This document shows positions 29,390 to 38,665 of a DNA stretch of 64,000 bases, one piece after another. Positions within the stretch are counted from its first letter, which is position 1. Every line of letters begins with the position of its first letter. The notes beneath the pieces were generated by a model. That model worked only from the letters and a program-made list of their open reading frames with translations. It was not told the DNA's origin and did no database searches. The position numbers were made by a program, and so were the translations under genes. The DNA comes from Flavobacteriales bacterium UBA6772 (lineage in GTDB: Bacteria; Bacteroidota; Bacteroidia; Flavobacteriales; Flavobacteriaceae), in the NCBI GenBank assembly GCA_905181765.1, contig CAJIYW010000001.1:598501-662500 (forward strand). The letters are read 5' to 3'.

Positions 29390-31264
29390 ATGGAACAGAA
29401 AAAATTCGACGTAAATTCTTTTATTGGAATGATTTTATTAGGGGGTATCATTTTTTGGTGGATGAGCACACAAGAGCCAACCATAGATACTACTAATGAC
29501 ACTACTGATACTGAAATAGTAACATCTCCAGAATCAAATAACAATACAAGCAATGCTTTTTCAAATACAACTGCTATTGAAAATGATTCTATAAAACAAC
29601 TAAACTTAAAAAATCAATTAGGTGCCTTTGCTGAAAGTGCAATAAACGCTACTGCGGGTTTTTCTGTCTTAGAAAATGAGGTTGTAAAATTAACAATAAA
29701 CAATAAAGGTGGTCAAATTAAGGAGGCCTTAGTTAAAAACTTTAAAACCTACGACTCGCTTCCTTTATACTTGATAAAAGATAACAATGCCTCTTTTAAT
29801 ATTAATTTTGGCACCACAGACAATAGAATTTTAAATACTAAAGATTTATTCTTCGCACCAACATTAACAACAAACGGCGATATCCAAATTGTTTCTATGA
29901 AGTTAAAAGTATCTGAAACTCAATTTTTAGAGTATAGATATGAAATGAAGCCAAAAGAATACATGGTAAACTTCTCAATACGCTCTCAGGGCTTAAGTAA
30001 TGTAATTAACGGCTCAAACCCTATTAATTTAGATTGGTCTTTAGATGGTTACAGACATGAAAAAAGTTTAAAAACAGAGAATACAATGTATTCTTGGTAT
30101 TATTATAAATCAGAAGGAGAATTAGAATATATTAGACCAGGAAATACAGAAATTGCAAATAATATAGATTGGGTTTTTTACCAACAACATTTCTTTTCTT
30201 CTGCTTTATTAACTGATACCCCTTTTAATAACGCAACAATTACATCTACAGATTTAGTTAAAGATGAAGAAATAGATACTGTTTTTACTAAAAGATACGC
30301 GTTAAAGACGCCATTAGCTTTAACAAACGGAGAGTTAAATTATAACATGAAATGGTTTTACGGACCGAGTGATTATAATCTATTGAAGACTTATGAGGGA
30401 ACTGGTTTAGATGAAACAGCAGATTTAGGTTGGGGAATTTTTGGGTTTTTAAATAGAACTGTATTTTACCCTGTATTTAATTTCTTAAAAGGACTTTTAT
30501 CAAACTATGGATTAATTATCATCTTAATGACGATTGTTGTTCGTTTGATTATGTCTCCTTTAGTATATAAGTCTTATTTATCAAGTGCAAAAATGAAGGT
30601 AATTAGACCTGAGTTAACTGCATTAAACGAAAAGTATCCTGGTAAAGAAAATGCAATGAAGCGTCAGCAAGAAACCATGGCAGTTCAGCGAAAAGCTGGA
30701 GTGAGCATGATGGCTGGTTGTATACCCGCATTACTACAAATGCCTGTATTCTTTGCTTTATTTAAGTTTTTTCCAACAAATTTAGCTGTAAGACAAGAAG
30801 GTTTTTTGTGGGCAAATGACTTATCATCTTATGATACGATTTATCAACTTCCATTTACAGTTCCATTTTATGGAGACCATGTAAGTTTATTTCCAATATT
30901 GGCATCGATTGCTATTTTCTTTTACATGAAAATGAACCAAAGTCAGCAAGCAAATATGCAAGCACCTGCGCAAGAAGGAATGCCAGATATGAGTAAGATG
31001 ATGAAGTACATGATTTACTTCTCTCCTATTATGATGTTATTTTTCTTTAACAATTACGCAAGTAGTTTAAGTTTGTATTATTTTGTTTCTAACTTGTTAA
31101 CCATTGCAATTATGTTGGTTATTAAAAACTATGTAATAGATGAAGATAAAATTCATGCTCAGATAGAAGAAAACAAAAAGAAACCAGAAAAGAAGAAGAG
31201 TCAGTTTAGACAAAAAATAGACAACGCCATGAAGCAAGCGCAAGAGCAACAAAAAAAGAAATAA
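29390..31264 (+). CDS. yidC: Membrane protein insertase YidC
   Basis: A 624-residue inner-membrane insertase/foldase. It has an N-terminal membrane anchor (FIGMILLGGIIFWWMST), a large periplasmic beta domain (about residues 80-350) and the five-helix Oxa1 core (YGLIIILMTIVVRLIMSPLVY; MAGCIPALLQMPVFFALFKFF; SLFPILASIAIFFYMKM; MIYFSPIMMLFFFNNYASSLSLYY). The conserved Arg of the hydrophilic groove is seen in VVRLIMSPL. The C-terminus is Lys-rich (ribosome-interacting in the family). It lies 164 bases after pyrG, with a -7 box of its own. Confidence 0.97.
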   Translation: MEQKKFDVNSFIGMILLGGIIFWWMSTQEPTIDTTNDTTDTEIVTSPESNNNTSNAFSNTTAIENDSIKQLNLKNQLGAFAESAINATAGFSVLENEVVKLTINNKGGQIKEALVKNFKTYDSLPLYLIKDNNASFNINFGTTDNRILNTKDLFFAPTLTTNGDIQIVSMKLKVSETQFLEYRYEMKPKEYMVNFSIRSQGLSNVINGSNPINLDWSLDGYRHEKSLKTENTMYSWYYYKSEGELEYIRPGNTEIANNIDWVFYQQHFFSSALLTDTPFNNATITSTDLVKDEEIDTVFTKRYALKTPLALTNGELNYNMKWFYGPSDYNLLKTYEGTGLDETADLGWGIFGFLNRTVFYPVFNFLKGLLSNYGLIIILMTIVVRLIMSPLVYKSYLSSAKMKVIRPELTALNEKYPGKENAMKRQQETMAVQRKAGVSMMAGCIPALLQMPVFFALFKFFPTNLAVRQEGFLWANDLSSYDTIYQLPFTVPFYGDHVSLFPILASIAIFFYMKMNQSQQANMQAPAQEGMPDMSKMMKYMIYFSPIMMLFFFNNYASSLSLYYFVSNLLTIAIMLVIKNYVIDEDKIHAQIEENKKKPEKKKSQFRQKIDNAMKQAQEQQKKK

Positions 31265-31276
31265 TAATTTTTATAT

Positions 31277-31310
31277 AAAAAAGCCGAAACTATTAAGTTT
31301 CGGCTTTTTT
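31277..31310. terminator. Bidirectional terminator between yidC and the cysteine desulfurase gene
   Basis: AAAAAAGCCGAAAC / GTTTCGGCTTTTTT is a 14-base perfect stem with a 6-base loop. T-runs occur on both strands between the convergent genes. Confidence 0.88.
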
Positions 31311-31370
31311 CTTGACTTTATAACAAACTATATAAGATTATTTCTATTCTTAAAATTTAATAAAAACATT

Positions 31371-32504
31371 TTAAAACAATTCTTTTAATTTTAAAATAGT
31401 ACAGTCAATATCTTCCTTTTTAGTGAACTTAGAGAATGAAAAACGAATAGACGTTTTGTCTTCTTCACCATCTTTTAGAATTTCTGATAATACATGAGAA
31501 CCTTTATTACTTCCAGATTGGCAAGCACTACCTCCAGAGACAGCTATTCCTGCCAAATCTAAACTAAATAACAACATCTCATTTTGTGTTGGAAAACGAA
31601 CGCTTAAAATAGTATAACTGCTCTTTTCTAAATCGCCAGAATGCCCATTAAATTGAAAGTCTTTTGATATTTTTTTTAATTCAGTAATAAAATAAATTTT
31701 TAAGTTTTCTATGTGTATTTTATCTTCTTCAAGAGTATTATGTGCTATTTCTAATGCTTTTTCCATTCCTAATATTGCGTGCACATTCTCTGTACTAGAT
31801 CTTGCACCTTTTTCTTGACCACCGCCATGAAGCATTGGAACAATACCAAATCCTTTTCTAAAAAAGGCGAATCCCACCCCTTTAGGTCCGTGAAATTTAT
31901 GAGCACTTGCAACCATAAAATCGATCATTGTCGTTTGCAAGTCTATTTTATAATGTCCTATTACCTGCACAGTATCTGAATGAAATAGCGCATTATTTAA
32001 TTTACAGACATTTGCAATTTCATGAACCGATAACAGGTTTCCAATTTCATTGTTAATCATCATTAAACTAACCAATGTTTTCACTTTAGATGCTTTTAAA
32101 AGTTTTTCTAAATGCAGAACATCTACATTTCCGAATGCATCTACATTCACATATTCTACAACTATATTTTCACTCGTTTGAAGAAAATCACACGCATGTA
32201 ATACCGCATGATGCTCTATTTTTGAAGTAATAATTCTAGTAACATCTAAATTTAGAATTGCATTGTGCAAAATTAAATTATCTGCCTCCGTGCCACTAGA
32301 GGTGAAAATAATTTCGGCTGCAGAAACATTAAAATGCTTTGCAATATTTTTTCTTGCAGTTTCTAAAGAAGATTTTGCCTTTCTCCCAAATTGATGCGTA
32401 GATGAAGGATTTCCAAAATTTTCTACCATAGCAGTTTGCATCACCTCTATAACTTCTGGATACATACTTGTAGTTGCTGCGTTGTCTAAATAAATAGCAT
32501 TCAT
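31371..32504 (-). CDS. Cysteine desulfurase (NifS/IscS family)
   Basis: A 377-residue PLP-dependent enzyme releasing sulfur from cysteine for Fe-S clusters or tRNA thiolation. MNAIYLDNAATTSMYPEV is the family start. SSGTEADNLILHNA binds the cofactor, the PLP Lys is in VASAHKFHGPKGVGF, and the active-site Cys is in GGSACQSGSNKGSH. The IscS-type Cys loop (SSACSS-like) is here SGGSACQSG. It is followed by a terminator and preceded by the Smr gene (gap of 20 bases). Confidence 0.93.
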   Translation of the reverse strand: MNAIYLDNAATTSMYPEVIEVMQTAMVENFGNPSSTHQFGRKAKSSLETARKNIAKHFNVSAAEIIFTSSGTEADNLILHNAILNLDVTRIITSKIEHHAVLHACDFLQTSENIVVEYVNVDAFGNVDVLHLEKLLKASKVKTLVSLMMINNEIGNLLSVHEIANVCKLNNALFHSDTVQVIGHYKIDLQTTMIDFMVASAHKFHGPKGVGFAFFRKGFGIVPMLHGGGQEKGARSSTENVHAILGMEKALEIAHNTLEEDKIHIENLKIYFITELKKISKDFQFNGHSGDLEKSSYTILSVRFPTQNEMLLFSLDLAGIAVSGGSACQSGSNKGSHVLSEILKDGEEDKTSIRFSFSKFTKKEDIDCTILKLKELF

Positions 32505-32524
32505 AGTTTAAAAATAAGTTAATT

Positions 32525-33082
32525 TTATGAGACTGTATTTTGAAAAATATATACTTCTGTGGCTCCTAAACCATATTTTTTATAGGAAGCATCATAATGC
32601 TTTACAGGGTATCTATTTAAAAGAGCTTGTAATTCAGATTTTAAAACCCCTTCACCAACTCCGTGAATAAAAACAATTTTAGAAACCCGCTTCTGAATTG
32701 CAAATTCAACCTTTCTTTTAGCGGTATCTAATTGTAAGTTTAACATATCATAATTATCCATTCCTTTTAAAGATTTTGTAAGTTGATTAATGTGTAAATC
32801 AACTTCCATAATAACCTCTTTGTTTTGCTTTTTAAAAAGATTTTTTTTAGGTTTTGATTGATCAATCTTTTCTTTTAAGAAGTCATTATTTATATTTGAA
32901 TACTTTGTTAACTCATGCTGTTCTGTTTCAATTACAACTAATTCTTTCTCTTTAAAATTAAAAATCATACCATCTAAAGTTCTAATAGAAACAAAATCTT
33001 TTGAAATAGCCGTAACTTCGCCCTTTAAAACATCGTCTAATACAGCTACTTTATCTCCAATTTCTATACCCTTTCTTAACAT
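32525..33082 (-). CDS. Smr/MutS2-type domain protein (DUF2027-like)
   Basis: A 185-residue protein. The N-terminal SH3-like region (KGIEIGDKVAVLDDVLKGEVTAISKDFVSI) is followed by a linker rich in Lys and a C-terminal Smr domain (about residues 95-185) with EVDLHINQL and IVFIHGVGEGVLKSELQALL (the HGxG motif of Smr endonucleases). In the family the Smr domain cuts or nicks nucleic acids, or binds ribosomes; this short form is typical of Bacteroidetes and its target is unknown. It is adjacent to the cysteine desulfurase on the same strand. Confidence 0.82.
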   Translation of the reverse strand: MLRKGIEIGDKVAVLDDVLKGEVTAISKDFVSIRTLDGMIFNFKEKELVVIETEQHELTKYSNINNDFLKEKIDQSKPKKNLFKKQNKEVIMEVDLHINQLTKSLKGMDNYDMLNLQLDTAKRKVEFAIQKRVSKIVFIHGVGEGVLKSELQALLNRYPVKHYDASYKKYGLGATEVYIFQNTVS

Positions 33083-33136
33083 TATATTAATCTGATTTTA
33101 AATAAAAGTCATTAATTTTACAGCAAAAATAAGCAT

Positions 33137-33769
33137 ATGCCTAAAACTTCTATCATTTCTACAGAAAACTTCTTTACTCTTGCCTCAAAAAAAATAAAAC
33201 TAGCCGAAGATAGAAAAAAAGTATTGCTTGAAATTTCTGAAAAAGTCACAAAAGAATACACTAAAAACAACGTTGTAAACTTAAACTTTATTTGCACGCA
33301 TAACTCTAGAAGAAGTCAATTAGGGCAAGTTTGGACGTTTTATGCAGCAAACTATTTCAATTTAAATATACATGCTTTTTCTGGCGGAACTGAAGTAACA
33401 GCTTTTTATAAAAATACAGTAAAAACATTACAATCTGTTGGCTTCGAGTTTGCAGTAGCAGATTTCTCTCATGAAAACCCTAAATACTCAATTACTTTTA
33501 AGGAAAGTAAAAGTTCTATTCTTGGTTTTTCTAAAAGGTTTGATGATAAAACAAACAAAAGCCCATTTATAGCAATTACAACTTGTAATAATGCTGATGA
33601 AAATTGTCCTTTTATACCAGCGGCTCTAGAACGATTTCATTTACCATTTGTAGATCCCAAATTTTCTGACGAAACACCCGAAGAGGAATTGGCCTACTTA
33701 AAAACAAATGAACAAATTGCGGCAGAAATATTTTTTATTTTTAATGAAGTTAAAAAAAAACTAAATTAA
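33137..33769 (+). CDS. Low-molecular-weight protein-tyrosine-phosphatase / arsenate reductase-like protein
   Basis: A 210-residue protein with the LMW-PTP loop C-x5-R seen as FICTHNSRRSQLGQ (CTHNSRR) and the general-acid Asp in LPFVDPKFSDE. The N-terminal extension of about 45 residues is helical. The LMW-PTP fold is shared with ArsC of the thioredoxin-linked type, but the Cys triad of ArsC is not obvious: CNNADENC gives only a pair. Phosphatase, rather than arsenate reductase, is therefore more likely (inference). It is a single gene converging with the first PPK2 by 4 bases. Confidence 0.78.
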   Translation: MPKTSIISTENFFTLASKKIKLAEDRKKVLLEISEKVTKEYTKNNVVNLNFICTHNSRRSQLGQVWTFYAANYFNLNIHAFSGGTEVTAFYKNTVKTLQSVGFEFAVADFSHENPKYSITFKESKSSILGFSKRFDDKTNKSPFIAITTCNNADENCPFIPAALERFHLPFVDPKFSDETPEEELAYLKTNEQIAAEIFFIFNEVKKKLN

Positions 33770-34551
33770 ATTTCTAAATCTTTGTCATAAGGAATACTAT
33801 TCAAAACGTGATTAATTACGTTTACTCGAGCTTCTGTTTTTCTGTTTGCTCTAATCACCTTCCAAGGAGAAATCTTAGTATTGGTCTTCTGAAACATTGC
33901 ATTTTTATATTCTGTATACTGTTCCCACAAAATTTGCGCTTTTTCATCTAACTTAGTCATTTTCCATTGCTTTAACGGATTGCTTTTTATATCTGCAAAA
34001 CGTTTGGCTTGTTCTTTTTTAGAAATCGACATATAAATTTTAACTAAATGAATTCCAGATTCTAAAATCATCTTTTCAAAATCATTTACTTGATTCATGA
34101 AAACTTCATATTCTTCTGCAGTACAAAAACCGTTCACCGGCTCTACAACAGCTCTATTATACCAACTTCTATCAAAAAAAACAATCTCACCTGCTTTTGG
34201 AAACTGAGCTACATATCTTTGAAAATACCACTGTGTTTGCTGATCCTCTGTTGGTTTACTTAAAGCCACAATCCTCATATGACGTGGATTAATACGCTCT
34301 GTTAATCTTCTAATAGCGCCACCTTTACCAGCAGCATCTCTTCCTTCAAAAACAATAATTACACGCTCGTTATTATTAATTGCCCAAGTTTGTAAACGTA
34401 TAAGTTCTACTTGAAGCTTTTTTAATTTTTTCCCATAATCTACATATCTTAAGCTCCTTTCAATACTCAAAGGGTCTTTAGATAAAAGTGCTAAAAGACC
34501 TTTCTTAGTGTTTAACTTACGTAGTTCTTGATCCGTTAATTTTAATTCCAT
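33766..34551 (-). CDS. Polyphosphate kinase 2 family protein (second copy)
   Basis: A 261-residue cytosolic phosphotransferase that uses polyphosphate to phosphorylate nucleotides. Walker A is VIIVFEGRDAAGKGGAIRRL, Walker B FFDRSWYNRAVVEPVNGF, and the lid basic motif EQAKRFADIKSNPLKQWKMT. A single-domain PPK2 (about 230-300 residues) usually converts NDP to NTP, or GTP to polyP in reverse. It lies 4 bases downstream of another PPK2, so the two are an operon. The two copies differ at both termini, so it is not a recent duplicate. Confidence 0.93.
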   Translation of the reverse strand: MELKLTDQELRKLNTKKGLLALLSKDPLSIERSLRYVDYGKKLKKLQVELIRLQTWAINNNERVIIVFEGRDAAGKGGAIRRLTERINPRHMRIVALSKPTEDQQTQWYFQRYVAQFPKAGEIVFFDRSWYNRAVVEPVNGFCTAEEYEVFMNQVNDFEKMILESGIHLVKIYMSISKKEQAKRFADIKSNPLKQWKMTKLDEKAQILWEQYTEYKNAMFQKTNTKISPWKVIRANRKTEARVNVINHVLNSIPYDKDLEI

Positions 34552-34555
34552 ACCA

Positions 34556-35413
34556 TTAATCTATATTACTATTAGACCTAAAATAACGCATAACCACGTT
34601 AGGGTCTGGTGTTAATGTAATTTTAGTTTCTTCCTTACCATCGTAATCAAATTGAGAGATCACATGCCTTATAGACTCTAATCTCGCAACTTGTTTGTCG
34701 TTACTTTTTATAATCATCCAAGGACTGTATGAAGTGTGTGTTTTAGAAAACATTTCTGATTTATAATGCGTATACTTATCCCATAGTGTTTGTCCTTGTT
34801 TATCTACTGGACTAAATTTCCAGCGCTTTAAAGGATTTTCTTTTCTTTCTTCAAACCTTGTTAATTGTTCGTCCTTAGATATTGACAACCAAAATTTAAT
34901 AATTATAACACCATCTTCATACATCATGTGTTCAAATTCTGGTACTTGCACTAAAAATTCTTTGTATTGTTTTTGTGTACAAAACCCCATAACAGGCTCT
35001 ACTACAGATCTATTATACCAACTTCTATCAAAAAAAACAATTTCACCTGGGTTTGGAAGCTCTTTTATATAACGTTGAAAATACCATTGTCCTTTTTCTA
35101 CTTCGGTTGGCTTGTTTAAGGCCACTAACTTGCTAGAACGCGGATTTAAGTGCTCCATAAACCTGCGAATATTACCTCCTTTTCCTGCAGCATCTCTGCC
35201 TTCAAAAATAATAGCAACACGCTTATTTTTCTTAGAAACCCAACGTTGTAATTTCACCAATTCTATCTGCAACAGACGAAGTTCTTCTGTATATGAAAGT
35301 GTTTTACGCACCTTTTTATACAAACCACTGTTTTGTTTAATTAACTCTAATAAATCCTCAGTGCTCTCTAAATTATCAAAATCTTCTGCGGTAAATATTT
35401 TATCTGTACTCAT
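34556..35413 (-). CDS. Polyphosphate kinase 2 family protein (first copy)
   Basis: A 285-residue PPK2 with Walker A IFEGRDAAGKGGNIRRFMEH, Walker B FFDRSWYNRSVVEPVMGF and lid TRFEERKENPLKRWKFSPVD. It has a longer N-terminus and a C-terminal tail (FRSNSNID). It is the promoter-proximal copy of a tandem pair. Whether the two differ in nucleotide preference (NDP against NMP) cannot be seen from these motifs. Confidence 0.93.
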   Translation of the reverse strand: MSTDKIFTAEDFDNLESTEDLLELIKQNSGLYKKVRKTLSYTEELRLLQIELVKLQRWVSKKNKRVAIIFEGRDAAGKGGNIRRFMEHLNPRSSKLVALNKPTEVEKGQWYFQRYIKELPNPGEIVFFDRSWYNRSVVEPVMGFCTQKQYKEFLVQVPEFEHMMYEDGVIIIKFWLSISKDEQLTRFEERKENPLKRWKFSPVDKQGQTLWDKYTHYKSEMFSKTHTSYSPWMIIKSNDKQVARLESIRHVISQFDYDGKEETKITLTPDPNVVMRYFRSNSNID

Positions 35414-35597
35414 GTGTATTTTTTCGAATCTTAAAAATATTACTTTTTTCTCTAACTAAATAAAGAAAACACGTATTTTAAGTGAGTTATTTTCTAGTTG
35501 AATTAATTATAATAACAAGTATTTATCAAAGAATAGTAGTATTCACCTCTTAAATATCAAGCGAAATTTCAATATAATTCTCTCTAATTCACACTAA

Positions 35598-37022
35598 CTA
35601 TTCAGTAAAAAAATCATCTTTAAAACCAATTAAATACAACTTTTCTTGTGCTCTTGTAATTGCTGTATATAACCATCTAAAATACTCTTTAGAAACACCA
35701 TCTGGCAAATAAGGTTGTTCTATAAAAACCGTTTTCCATTGCCCACCTTGAGATTTATGGCAGGTCATTGCATATGAAAACTTTACTTGTAAAGAATTAA
35801 AATATACATTCTTTTTAATAGCCATAAATTGTTTATACTTAGACTTTTCGTGCGCATAATCCTCTTTAACTGCTTGGTATAATTTATTAGATTCTTCATA
35901 GGTTAAAGACGGACTCTCACTAGTTAATGTATCTAATAATAACACCGTTTCAAAAGGATGCATTTCAGGATAATCTATCATTCTAATTTCTACCTCAGCA
36001 AATTTAAAACCATACAACTCTTTAATCGAAAGAATCTTTAAAACCTCACAAATATCCCCATTTGCAATAAATCCAGCTGTAGAAGATTCTGGTAACCAAA
36101 AATAGTTGTTTTTAACAATCATGATATAGTCTCCCGCAGAAATCTCATTCTCCTGGCCCCTAATATTATATCTTATTTGCTGATTATATTCGTTTGCTCT
36201 TTTATTAGAGCGCACAATAAATGCCGTATCTTCCACACCATCACTCTCGTATGCTGATACAATTGCATCTTCAATATCATAACCATCCTCTAATCTCTCA
36301 ATATCTGCAAAATCAACATCAAACTGAAATTTTTCATCTTCATTTTTTAATAACAATCTTAAAGCAGTTGCATTTGCCAAAATTCCAGAGTCTTCGTGCT
36401 GCCGCATTACCTCATCTAACTCAATTTCTATTACTTCCTTATGGTAATCATATATTAATGTATCTTTTTCTAAAGCAGGGGAAACACTCAGCTTAACTGG
36501 AGGTAATTGAGCAGTGTCTCCAATAAAAATCAACTTACAATTTACTCCTGAATAAACATAAGAAATCAAATCATCTAACAAAGAACTAGAATCAAATAAT
36601 TGCTGATTCTGTCTACCATCTGGAATCATAGAAGCTTCATCAACTATAAACACAGTATTTGTATGTTTATTAGGTTGTAAAACAAAAGCAACAGAGCCAT
36701 TTGATTGTTTTTTAGGGAAATAAATTTTTTTATGAATTGTAAATGCAGGTTTTTTAGAGTATAATGAAATTACTTTTGCTGCTCTTCCTGTGGGTGCCAA
36801 TAAAACTGATTTTTTACCAGCAGTCCATAAAGAATTTACAAACGTACCAATGGTGGTTGTTTTCCCTGTTCCAGCATATCCCTTCAGAAGAAATAAAGCA
36901 TTTTTATTTTCGTTAAAAATAAAATCACTTAATAATGTTAACAACTTACGCTGCTTAATTGTGGGGTCATGTGGGAATTTTTCCAACATTTTTTTGTTAA
37001 AATCTACAGGTATTTCTATCAT
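35598..37022 (-). CDS. RecD-like ATP-dependent DNA helicase
   Basis: A 474-residue superfamily 1B helicase: Walker A FLLKGYAGTGKTTTIGTF, Walker B VFIVDEASMIPDG, motif III GDTAQLPPVKLS, motif IV VIRSNKRANEYN. Motifs V/VI follow as SYAMTCHKSQGGQWKTVFIE and LYTAITRAQEKLYLIG (UvrD_C_2). It is shorter than RecD2 (about 700-750) because the N-terminal helix-hairpin-helix domain is missing. This is the compact flavobacterial type. A role in DNA repair or recombination is inferred. It lies between PPK2 and the next plus-strand group. Confidence 0.9.
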   Translation of the reverse strand: MIEIPVDFNKKMLEKFPHDPTIKQRKLLTLLSDFIFNENKNALFLLKGYAGTGKTTTIGTFVNSLWTAGKKSVLLAPTGRAAKVISLYSKKPAFTIHKKIYFPKKQSNGSVAFVLQPNKHTNTVFIVDEASMIPDGRQNQQLFDSSSLLDDLISYVYSGVNCKLIFIGDTAQLPPVKLSVSPALEKDTLIYDYHKEVIEIELDEVMRQHEDSGILANATALRLLLKNEDEKFQFDVDFADIERLEDGYDIEDAIVSAYESDGVEDTAFIVRSNKRANEYNQQIRYNIRGQENEISAGDYIMIVKNNYFWLPESSTAGFIANGDICEVLKILSIKELYGFKFAEVEIRMIDYPEMHPFETVLLLDTLTSESPSLTYEESNKLYQAVKEDYAHEKSKYKQFMAIKKNVYFNSLQVKFSYAMTCHKSQGGQWKTVFIEQPYLPDGVSKEYFRWLYTAITRAQEKLYLIGFKDDFFTE

Positions 37023-37125
37023 ATATTATTTAAAGTATCAAAGATACGTTGAATTGTAAATAAAAGTTTTTATCATTGAAAAAAAATTGTAGATTTGCGA
37101 TAAGACTATTAAAAAAAAACTAAAA

Positions 37126-37857
37126 ATGGGATTATTAGGAATGATTTTAGCTGCAGTTTTAGCCGCAGTATTTATAGCTATAGTTATAGTTAGATATTTA
37201 CCTTTAAAATTAAGATGGATACCATCTATTCTATTGTTATTACTAGCGATATTTTTAGGTTTTAAAATTTACAATGGTATTATGGAGCCTATTAACTTTA
37301 ATCAAAATAAGGTTAAAAGGTATTCTAAAGTTGTAGAAAATCTAAAAATAATTAGAGATGCTGAAGTAAAATTTTATGAAGCAAATGGAAACTACACACA
37401 AGATAAAGCACTCTTAATTAAGTTCATAGATTCGGCTCAATTAGCATTAACCGTTACTAAAACAATTGTAGAAACTGTTAATAGAGGTGGTGGTATTACA
37501 GATGAAATAGAAATAAGAGTAACAGATACAATTGGTTATGAACCAGTTTTAAAATACTTTAAAGGCAAGGATTATCCAAACATGTTTTCAGTTCCTAGTT
37601 TAGAAGGAGTAGAATATGATCTTGAAATAGGTACTGTAGAAAAAGTGCAAGGCTTACTTGTACCAACTTTTATGGCTAAAACTCCGAAAAAAGCTCTTTT
37701 AGAAGGTATGAACGCTTCTTTAGTAAAACAGGAGTTAGAAGTTATGGCTTCAGATCAAATTAAAGGAGAAAATATTTCTGTAGGTTCTTTAGATGAGGTT
37801 ACTACTGCTGGAAACTGGCCTCCTTCTTATGACAAGAAAAGTGATAAAACAGAATAA
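37126..37857 (+). CDS. Membrane protein with pseudopilin-like segment, unknown function
   Basis: A 243-residue protein. Two hydrophobic segments (about residues 3-23 and 32-47) are followed by a helix and the segment VVENLKIIRDAEVKFYEANGNYTQDKALLIKF. That resembles type II secretion and type IV pilus pseudopilins just after the N-terminal helix (repeating acidic and aromatic positions, FYEANGNYT). There is no prepilin peptidase cleavage motif (GFTLIE), so it is not a classical pilin. The C-terminal part contains VTDTIGYEPVLKYF. It overlaps the next gene (DUF3822), which suggests a shared role. The pilin-like reading is inference only. Confidence 0.6.
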   Translation: MGLLGMILAAVLAAVFIAIVIVRYLPLKLRWIPSILLLLLAIFLGFKIYNGIMEPINFNQNKVKRYSKVVENLKIIRDAEVKFYEANGNYTQDKALLIKFIDSAQLALTVTKTIVETVNRGGGITDEIEIRVTDTIGYEPVLKYFKGKDYPNMFSVPSLEGVEYDLEIGTVEKVQGLLVPTFMAKTPKKALLEGMNASLVKQELEVMASDQIKGENISVGSLDEVTTAGNWPPSYDKKSDKTE

Positions 37858-38665
37858 CAACATCACAACTTTGAAAACGATAATAGAAAATAAGTTATCC
37901 ATCCAATTTAATTTGGATGGATTTTCTTTTTCCGTTTATAATATAATCTCTAAAAAGGAGGTGTACTTTCGTGAATATGAATTTGAGAACTCACAAGTAA
38001 CACCTGAGAATTTATTATTAAAAATTAAGGATATTTTCAATACAGATACGCAGCTACAAAAAGATTTTTCATCGGTTATTGTCATTCATCAAAATAACCT
38101 TTCTGTATTAGTCCCTAATCGTTATTTTAATAAAAAAGAGTTGGCCTCTTATCTAAATTTTAATATAAAAAAACTAACTATAGATTACATCGCTTTTGAT
38201 CATTTAGAAGGACTAGAATCTAAAAATGTTTATATTCCTTATGTAAATATAAATAATTATTTATTTCAAAATTTTGGCGAATTTGAATACAAGCACCATA
38301 GTACTGTCTTAATTGAAAAATTATTAAATAGCACAAATAATATAGAGAAGACAATGTTTGTGAATGTTTCAAAAAATTCATTAGACATTGTGGTTATAGA
38401 AAACAACCAACTAATTCTTTTCAATACTTTTTCCTATGACACTAAAGAAGATTTTATTTATTATATTTTATTTGTAGCAGAACAGTTAAACCTAAACGTA
38501 AATGAATTCTCATTACATTTTACTGGTAAAGTTAATTTGGAAGACGCTATTTATAAAATAACTTACAAGTACATTAAAAACGTTTATTTTCTAGAAAGCA
38601 ATAACACCCTATTTAGCGAACTAAATATTGCTTCACATTCTAACTTTATATTATTAGGCTCATGA
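37829..38665 (+). CDS. DUF3822 family protein (actin-like ATPase fold)
   Basis: About 278 residues. The best start is an ATG at 37829 (MTRKVIKQNNNITTLKTI), which overlaps the previous gene by 29 bases; an alternative TTG lies at 37871. Its pattern, IQFNLDGFSFSVYNI, VIVHQNNLSVLVPNRYFNKKELASYLNF, TMFVNVSKNSLDIVVIENNQLILFNTFSYDTKEDFIYYILFVAEQL, matches DUF3822. From memory, a structural-genomics structure of a Bacteroides member shows an actin-like fold, comparable with PilM/FtsA. It is followed immediately by rsmD with an ATGA overlap. Confidence 0.75.
   Translation: MTRKVIKQNNNITTLKTIIENKLSIQFNLDGFSFSVYNIISKKEVYFREYEFENSQVTPENLLLKIKDIFNTDTQLQKDFSSVIVIHQNNLSVLVPNRYFNKKELASYLNFNIKKLTIDYIAFDHLEGLESKNVYIPYVNINNYLFQNFGEFEYKHHSTVLIEKLLNSTNNIEKTMFVNVSKNSLDIVVIENNQLILFNTFSYDTKEDFIYYILFVAEQLNLNVNEFSLHFTGKVNLEDAIYKITYKYIKNVYFLESNNTLFSELNIASHSNFILLGS

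Noticed and set aside
33137..33769. Naming the LMW phosphatase as arsenate reductase
   Set aside because: The characteristic Cys triad of thioredoxin-linked ArsC is not evident and no arsenic genes are near.
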